From Gambelia wislizenii (taxonomy: Eukaryota; Chordata; Lepidosauria; Squamata; Crotaphytidae), in the NCBI GenBank assembly GCA_030847615.1, contig JAUMIR010000005.1, forward strand, positions 243,512,645 to 243,576,644: 64,000 nt of DNA. Reading direction: 5' to 3'. Position numbers and translations under genes: made by a program. The first letter of the stretch is position 1, and each line of letters begins with the position of its first letter. Of this stretch, positions 13,301 through 22,300 are shown in pieces. The notes below the pieces were generated by a model, which searched no databases, was not told the DNA's origin, and saw only the letters and a program-made list of their open reading frames with translations.

Positions 13301-16300
13301 ACCAACAGGTCAGACACACGCACGCACACACACACACACACACAGTGGGCCCTCAGTATCCACTATAATTTGGTTCAAGGACCCATTATGGATAACAAAG
13401 TCTGTGGATGCTCAAGTCCCATTATATACAATGGCATAGTAAAACGTCCCTTATATAAAATGGTGAACAGTAAGGTTTGCTTTTTTGAATCCCCCCCCCC
13501 AAATATTTTTGAGCCATGGTTGGTTAAGTGCATGGATGCAGAACCCATTGATACTGAGGGCCAACTGTGTATACACACACACACACACACACACACACAG
13601 GGGTTGGGGGGGCAAGACCCCCACAAAAATGGAAAAATCTCAAATATAAATAAAAATCATAAACATTATTCTTTTTACGTGAGAGAATCTCTAGGTCCTC
13701 TAGTGCAACTCTATGGTCCATTTCCAGAAGACATGAACCATAGAACCGAGCTGGAGGACTTACAAATGCCTAGAGAAAATGTATTAATCCATGAATCATC
13801 AAATCCATGAATGCTTAATGTGCAAATGTGCAGGGACGTGTGTGTGTGTATTCTTCCCTTCTTACCTCAACAGTTAGTTGGCATATAGATTGGTGAATAG
13901 GCATCCTTGGTAGTAGGAACAGGAAGGGAAAAATCTCTGCAGTTACTTTGAAGAATAGATCCCAAAGAAGTAAATAAAGAAGTACATCTGGATAAAGAAG
14001 TACCAAAATGGAAAGCACTAGATTTAGCCATTTGAATGATAGTCTTATAGAACTGATCCTTGAAACATTCCAAAATAAAACCAGTTGGGCTTTTTTTTTT
14101 AAGGAAGTTTTGTGTTTCTTAATGAAACATGAACAGGATTGTGAAATCCTGTTTTCATTATAACCAATGAAAAGGCCTTGGGAAAGTTACTTTTTCTGGA
14201 CTGCAGCTCTCAGAATCTCTAAGCCAGAATGACAAGCATGGAACTATAGTCCAAAAAAGTAATTTTTAAAAACTCTGCCCTTGCAACAAGCCTGTGGTTT
14301 CCTGATTTGAAAATTTGACCTAGAAAAACAAAAGATGGGTCTTTTGGCTAACTGATAGTATAAAATACAGATGGAGAAACTGGAAAATTGATCCATTTCC
14401 CTTTCTCCTACATTCAGATGTTTAAAATCTTCACATTCTTTCTGTCCCAGATATGGAGAAATTTACCAGTATTGGTAAATTATCCAAAAATAAACTGCAT
14501 CAAAATTCTTCCCCAGCTGCAAATTCAGTCGGTACATCTACTCCAGGAGCCAGCATGGTATAGTGGTTTGGGTGTTGGGCTATGAATCTGGAGACCAGGG
14601 TTTGAATCCCCACTCAACCATAGAAACCCACTGGGTGATCTTGGACAAGTCACATTCTCTCAGCCTCAGAGGAAGACAAATGTATACCCCCTCTGAACAA
14701 ATCTTGCCAAGAAACCCATTTGATTGGTCTGTCTTAGGATAGCCATAAGTCAGAAATGACTTAAAGACACACAACAATGAAAAATTCCAGCCTGAGGTAA
14801 TAGTAATGTGATAATATAAGTCAAGAAGCATCTTAGAAAAAAGAGATGGCAATTCTAATTCAGTATTAATATGGATGGATTTGGAAGGATTCAAACCTAG
14901 ACTTCTAAAAGTTAAACACCCAAAACCCTCAGTCTGGATAAATGAATCTGTCAGCTTCAGCTTCTCTCACATTTGAATTGTTTTCTTCTGAAGCTCTTTC
15001 TGTTCCAAAGATGGATAAATGGTTAAATGTTGATTTTTTAAAAGATGGGCTGAATCACAATTCTCACCAGAAATTTCAAAATTGTACACCTCATGATAAT
15101 AACATTGGCTATCTGACGAATCAATCCAGTCATGTCTCCAATGGAAAGAACTATGAGTTGGAGCTGACCCACTAACAACCTAAGGAAATTCATAGTCTCA
15201 GCTATCTGCTGTTTCTGATTTTGTTATGCTGAAATTCCCAAAGTGGGTCACCAGATCCCTGAGCAAGGAGAAGCAAAGAGAAGAAAATGATCATTGTAGC
15301 AGAACTGAGGGATGGAAATGCTTCTTTTTGTTTTGTTTTTTTAAATTATTATTTTTATACATCCATTTACACATAGATTATTACATGCCAACAGTAAGCA
15401 GAATCATACATTTATAACTCATATAGAGTAGCCTATACCTTTGCTTCCTACTCAAACAGTGTTTGAATCAGGTTTTATACATAGTTTGTGACTTTCCTTT
15501 TCTGAAACTTTAATACGTTACTATACCGGTACTGTGTTAATGTAGTCCATGATCTTATTGGTCGCACTAGTCATACTTTACAAGATTATATTTCATTTCT
15601 CAATACTTAAATCTTCTACTGGTTGCATTATTTAACAGAGAGGTTAAACTGTAGTGTCTATGTCTTATATAACCATTCCCATATCTTAATTGCTCTTTAT
15701 CTTTAAACTTCAGTCTATTAATCTTCAGTCTATTAATCTTTAAGCCATATAGCCATATATCCCTGCCATTTCCTATCCCAATAATCAATTACAATTTTCC
15801 AATCATCCCTGAAGGCCTCTATCGAACGATGTTTGACCCAGCAAGTAAGTTGTTCCATTTGAACTGTTTCATACAATTTCATTATCCATTCCTCATTATT
15901 TGGAAGTGTCTTTTGCCTCCAATATCTAGCATACACAATTCTCACCGTGGTGGTCATGTAAAGCATGATATTCTTAAATTATTGTGGAAATTCTATGTCA
16001 AATATGTTTAATAAATAAAGTTCCGGTTTAAGTTTAAAGTCTTTTTTAAATATGTTTCTTATCTCGTTATGGATTTTAGTCCAAAATTCTTTTGCCACTT
16101 TGCATGTCCACCACATATGAAAGAATGTACCATTCAAATCCCCACATTTCCAACAACTGCTTTTTACCTCCTTATACAGTTTTGCTAATCTCACAGGGGT
16201 CAGATACCAACAAAATTGCATTTTATAACAATTCTCTCTTAATTCATTATTTATTGTAATTTTTTTTAAATTTTTCTTCCATAGGGCCTCCCAGTCGTCC

Positions 16301-19300
16301 AGTAAAATGTTATCTCGAATGTTTCAGGACCATTTCAACATATAATCTTTAATCATTTCTGATTCTAAATTTAACTTTAGTACTAATATATATAGCCTTG
16401 ATATTTTAGGCTCTTTCCCTTCCATAATAATAATATCTAATTCAGTTTTTAAATTTTCAATTCCGATCATTTTCTTGTCCATGTTATACTTTTCAAAAGG
16501 TTGTCTGTATTGGAACCAACTGCATTTCTTTTGTTCTTGTTCTAATTCCTCCCTTGTCTTAAGTCTGCTATACCCTGTATCAAATACCAATAAATCTTCA
16601 TAGGATCACCACTTTCCTAAGTGTATCATCTCCGTGCATCTGAAGGTTTCCTGGGGAGATACCCAGAGTGGCAGCCTAAAATAGATTTTCTTTTTGATCT
16701 CTTTCCATGCCCTTAATAAAGATTTCCTAATAAAATGATGATTAAAGCCCTTATCCATGTTTTCCTTCCCATACCACAAGTAGCCATGAAAACCAAATCT
16801 CATATCTGAGCCTTCTAAAGTTAAGAGCGTATTATCTTCCAAAAATATCCAGTCATATAACCAAGCCAGAGCACATGATTGTTGATATAATTTCAAATTT
16901 GGTAGGCCCAGACCCCCTCAATCTTTTTCTTTTTGTAAGGTTTTCCATTTTATTCTGGGTTTTTTCTTTTGCCATATGAAGGATGATAGATCCTTATCCC
17001 ATGTTTGAAAAAGCGTGTCATTAAATAGGATGGGCAAACTTTGAAAAAGGTATAGCATCTTTGGTAGTACCGATATCTTAATTACAGCAATTCTTCCCAA
17101 AAGGGATAGATTCAGATGGTTCCATTTCTCTAAGTCACTCTTAATCTCAATCCATCTCTTTTTGTAGTTATTATCAGCCAAGTCCATATTATTTTTTGTT
17201 ATGCTTATTCATAAATATCTGATCTTTTTCTCAACCCTAAAGCCTGATATTTCCTTAAGTTTATCCTCTTCTTTTCTATCTGGACTGGGTGGCCCTCGTG
17301 GTCTCTTCCAACTCTGCAATTCTATGGTTCTGTGATTCTATGATCTAAATTTTTTGTTAATACCATTGTCTTTCCCTTGTTAATATTGTTACCTGTGAGC
17401 ATACCAAAATTTTCCAGTGTTCTCTGTAAAGTTCGGATTGATTTTAAAGGGTCCTCTAAACAAATTGCTAAATCATCTGCATATGCACAAATTTTATATA
17501 TTTGATTTTTAATTCTGACTCCTTGGATATCCTCTTCTAACCTTATCTTCTTACAGAGAACTTCCAAAACTATTATAAAAAGTAGAGGGGAGAGGGGGCA
17601 ACATTGCCTCACCCCTTTCTCCAAAACTATTATATTAGTTTTCTGACCATTAACTATAATTTGTGCAGTCTGATTCTTGTATATAGTGTTAATACCATTC
17701 ACATATTTTTCTCCAATATCCATCATATTTAGAAGCTTGAACATAAACTCCCAATCTACCCTATTGAATGCCCTTTCGGCGTCTAAGGCTACTAGAGGAA
17801 ATTTTTTGTCTGAGTGCTTTTTGAAATATTCAATCAGGTTCAAAATTTTCCTTATGTTAGTTCTTAAATGTCTTTTTGGAAGGAACCCTACTTGATCTTT
17901 ATCAATCCAATCATTTAGGACTCTCTTAAGCCTTTCAGCCATAATATTAGCGAAGATCTTGTAATCAGTATTCAATAGTGAGATGGGTCTATAACTCTTC
18001 ATTTCCTTTAGGTCCTTATTTTCTTTTGGTTTTAGTGCTATATTAGCATTTCTCCAAGAGAGCGGTATTTCACCGTCCACCATAATCTTATTCAGTGTTT
18101 TCATTAATGGTTCTTTTAATATGTTTTCAAAGGTCTTATAATACCCAGAAGAGAAGCCATCTGGCCCTGGAGTTTTGCCATTCTTTAATGATCTTATTGT
18201 ATTCTCAACCTCGGTTATTGTAATTTGATTATTTAACTCTTCTCTATGTAGCTGACCTATCTTTGATATTTTTTGTTCTGTTAAATATTCTCTCATTTTC
18301 ACTCTTTTTGTTTCATTCTGAGGATACGCTTTGAAAAGTTTCCTGTAATATCCTTGAAATGCATTCCTAATTTTCCCTTGATTAGTTATCATTTTTCCTT
18401 TATCTTTGATTTTCAGTATTTGTTTCTTTTCATGGTCCTTTCTTAATTTAAACGCTAACCATTTCCCCACCTTACTACCATTTTCAAAGAAGTTTTGTCG
18501 AGCATATCTCATTTTCCTCTCTATTTCCTCTGCCATTTCTATTTTCATTTGACCTTGTATTATTTTCATTTCCATGTTTAAGTCTTCATTCATTGGATCT
18601 TCTTTGTGTTCCTTTTCTTTCCTTATTAAAGCTTCCTGTAATCTTTGAATCTTTTCTCTCTTTTTTTTACTCCTCTCCCAATTTATTTGCATTAAGATTC
18701 CTCTGATGACAACCTTACTTGTGTCCCAGATGTTCTGAATTGATGTTTCACCTTCTCTATTTTCTTTAAAATAGTTCTTCAGTGCTTGTCCAACTGTTCC
18801 TTGTACCTTCTTATCCAACAGTAACTTTTCATTCAGCCTCCAGCTGTATTCTCTTCTAGTGTCCTTGATCTTTAACATTATCAAGTTGTGATCTGATATT
18901 ATTCTTGGTAAAATTTCCATACTGTCCAATTTGTTTGCTATATTTTTTGATATCAAGAACATGTCAATACGTGAGAAGGATTTGTAGTAATCTGAGTAGT
19001 ATGTATAATCCTTTGTAATTTTCTAAGGCATGGCCTGAAGACATCTGAGACAGCAATTTTCTAAAGCTATGTAGGTTTGAGCCTGGTTAGTATATGGATG
19101 GGAGACTGGTGTTCATGGCCTTGAATTCTAGCATGGAAGAAAAGTGGTATATAAGTGTATAAAGTAAATGTGGGTATTTTAGGTTAAATGGATGGTGCAA
19201 TTTTTTAAAAGACACTCCACTCCACAGCTGTATTGATGGTTTATTCCTGTCTCCACATGAAATCCAAGGAACTGTTATGTGCTAGTAGGAAGTCTAGAGA

Positions 19301-22300
19301 ATTCTTAGAACCAAACTAAGTACTTTGTGGAAAGCCATAAAAACGAACTAGCATAAAGCTGATACATCTATAGTATTAATATCTATAGTGTTAATATCAC
19401 AGTACCAAAACCCCATCTGAAACTAATTACAGTACAATAAGGAGATTTTCACACGGGGAAAGTAATCCCCGGGGAGATCGGGACAGAAACGGGGCTGTTC
19501 TGGTAGCAGAGCTCCGTTTCACATGCTCCCTTCTTTCTCCCAATCTCCCGTCGTCCTCCCTCCATGCTGCTTCCATTTCCCTCCCACTGTGTTTTACTAA
19601 CAAAAGTTCTTTGTTAGTCAAAAATTGCGGAACATTGCGGGAAGAAAATGGATGCAGCACAGAGGGAGGATGATGGGAGATCAGGAGAAGGAAGGGGGTG
19701 TGCAAAACGGAGCTCTGCTACCAGAACAGCCCCATTTCTTTTTCTTTTTTTTATTTATTTAGTTATTTATACCCCACTCATCAGCCACAAGGCTATCAGA
19801 GTGGCTTACAAATTGTTTTAAGCAATAGCTATTTACACATCTACACTGCATTAAACAGTTTCCAATGTGTGTTAGCTAATTGCCCCCACAAGCTGGGTAC
19901 TCATTTTACCGGCCTACGAAAGGATGGAAAGCTGAGTGAACCTTGGAGCCCTCTGGAATCGAACTTGCAACATGGTGACTTGCAGTACTGGCATTTAACC
20001 ACTGCGCCACCAGGGCTCCCTGGTCCCGATCTCCCTGGGGATTACTTTCCCCATGTAAAAATCTCCAAAGTCAACTTTATAATTCATATATATCTGTATG
20101 TTGAACATGTTTTTAATTGTAGCAACACAATTGGATGCTTAAATCCAAATATTTGAAAAATGTCTTCAGATTATTAATACACTTCCAAAATTATTTTTCA
20201 GTTTTGGTAACTGGTGGTCCATCCAGTGTGTGTTTAGGAAAAGAAAGACAGGCAGGGCAGTTGTAAGATACTGAAGAGTGTCCAATCAGTGAGGGCTTTG
20301 GCTTCAGAAACTTCTGACAGAAACCTTGTATTTCACCACTAAGGAAAGGGTCTCTTTTGTTTTCAAAGGCAAAAAAGATTTGGGAGAGAAGGTGCCGGAC
20401 AACACAGTGGAGGTAAGTAGAATGCACAGCAGCTGAGGTAAGTAATTCTCCCTCAGTGCAGCTCTTCTTACATTCTCTGTTGTTTCTTTTCTCAGGTTTT
20501 AATCAATGCCTCCCCAGCCAGACTGACAATTTTACCAATTTCCAGAGATACAATAAAAAGTTACTGCTAGGACGGGTAATACAACTTTCAAATCCAGATT
20601 AAACTTCAAAGCATTTTTTTCAAGCCGTTTCTATAACTGTTAACACATCCTTCATGGAGCGAGCGCCCGAACTCTTGGAGACTAACCTGCTCCTTTCCTC
20701 ATCCCCACCCAACACACTTCCAGGAGAAATCAGAGACGCAGCTGAGATGAACTCCCCTGGCAGGTCACCACCATGACAAACCCCCAGCTAAAACTCACCA
20801 CTGTGATCTTTCCCCATAGGGTCTTCTGCCCTATACACTGTCAGGGCCTAGAGCATATTGAATGAGACTCTTCATGTGTTGGAAGCTCAGATTAAAAGTA
20901 TCCCAACTTGGGATGGGTTGCTAAGAGAGCTTTATTGTCTGCCCTTGTTTGGGAGACAGGACTCCACTGTAAAAGTCCTTTTACGGCTCCTAGTTTACCA
21001 GGAAAACTCTAGTCTGGGAAATTCCTCCAGAATATTTAATTTGCCCTGTCTTTTTCTTTTCTGCAAACCTCTTTCCCCCACAGATATCACTCATTGCCAT
21101 CTCCTTCCAAGTGCTATTTCTCATGGAAGCAAATGTTGCATTGCTCCATCTACATCCATTTCCTCAGAAACAACCTCCATTGCTAGGCAGATACATGCTC
21201 CATCACTTCTTTCTTGTTTAGGCCTCTGCTCTCTGAGGCTATTTTGCCCCACAGCTTTCTGTTCCACAGCCTATGAGAAAAATCTTCAACCACAGATGTG
21301 CTTATTCCTCAGCACCTGCTCATGATGAAGTACTTTGTAAAAGCTAACTCATTGCCCTGCCTACTGCTCCTGCTTTGAGAAGGCAGGACAAGCATCTCCA
21401 TGGCTTCATATGCACCTTTTGCAGTGGCGGAGGCATAAACAAATGATCACTTTAGGGATTCAGAATTCTAAGGAAGCAGTTTATAAATATGGCTTCCTTG
21501 AAGGAATTCCAGAATCAAGCAGAGAGAGCCCCACAGAAGAGATTCTTCTCTTCCTGTTCCTTCCTACTTTCCTTTATCCTGCCCCAAAGTCCCAAGGATC
21601 CACACGTTTCTGAAACACTTTGTTTCTAGAGCTTTTGCCCAGTACCCCAAAGATCCCCTCCTGTAGAGAACTCCATTCCATGTTAGTTCCTCTTTTAAAT
21701 CAGAAACCCTTCGAGCTTCTCATTGAAGACATGTCAGGCCCTTCTTCCTCCCCTCTCCCTCCTCTTATTTCTCAGCTGAAGCAAAAGCATCTCCATTTTC
21801 TCTGAGATTATCTGATCTGCCACCATTTCATCAGATTTCTTTTTCTTTTTAATCATTGTACAAAGCTGGACGGGTAGTTTGTTTTTTACTTTTATTTTTT
21901 GGCATATGTAAAATCATTTCCTTTCACTTGCAAACCATCGAGTGGATCAGAGCGAGCTGCAAGTTTGCTGAAATATGTCAGATTTCTGCTTGTGTGTGGT
22001 TTTTTTTTCTTTTCCTTTTTAATTTTCTTCTTTTGTAAGCAGATTAGTGAGTCATGTGTGCACCTTCCTGCTCAGAAAGACAGGAGCTAGGAAGAGCTCA
22101 AGTCTTTCTTTGAGTGTCAGCAAATCTCTTTTTTTCCCTCTCTGCAAATATGTGCAACCTCAATTATCCTCCCCATTTTCTGCCTTGTTGTCCCATGGAT
22201 TCCATGATGATGTAGGACTTTGTAGGAGCTCCAGTCATAGAAGCTCCATTAAAAAGGATAACCTTAAAGCATAACCATAAAGCAAGCATAGCCATAAAGC

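Noticed and set aside
12969..13439. 156-codon open frame overlapping an exon
   Set aside because: Only the 13216-13308 part is a real exon; the rest is pyrimidine tract upstream and CA repeat downstream.
15258..15300. alternative exon candidate gcaaagagaagaaaatga for the IQSEC2 linker
   Set aside because: The AG is not preceded by a pyrimidine tract and the frame stops after five codons; the 20369-20412 segment fits phase and sequence.
20858..21325. 155-codon open frame in the last intron
   Set aside because: It shows no family motif, has composition like the surrounding intron and no splice or promoter signal; it is likely chance.
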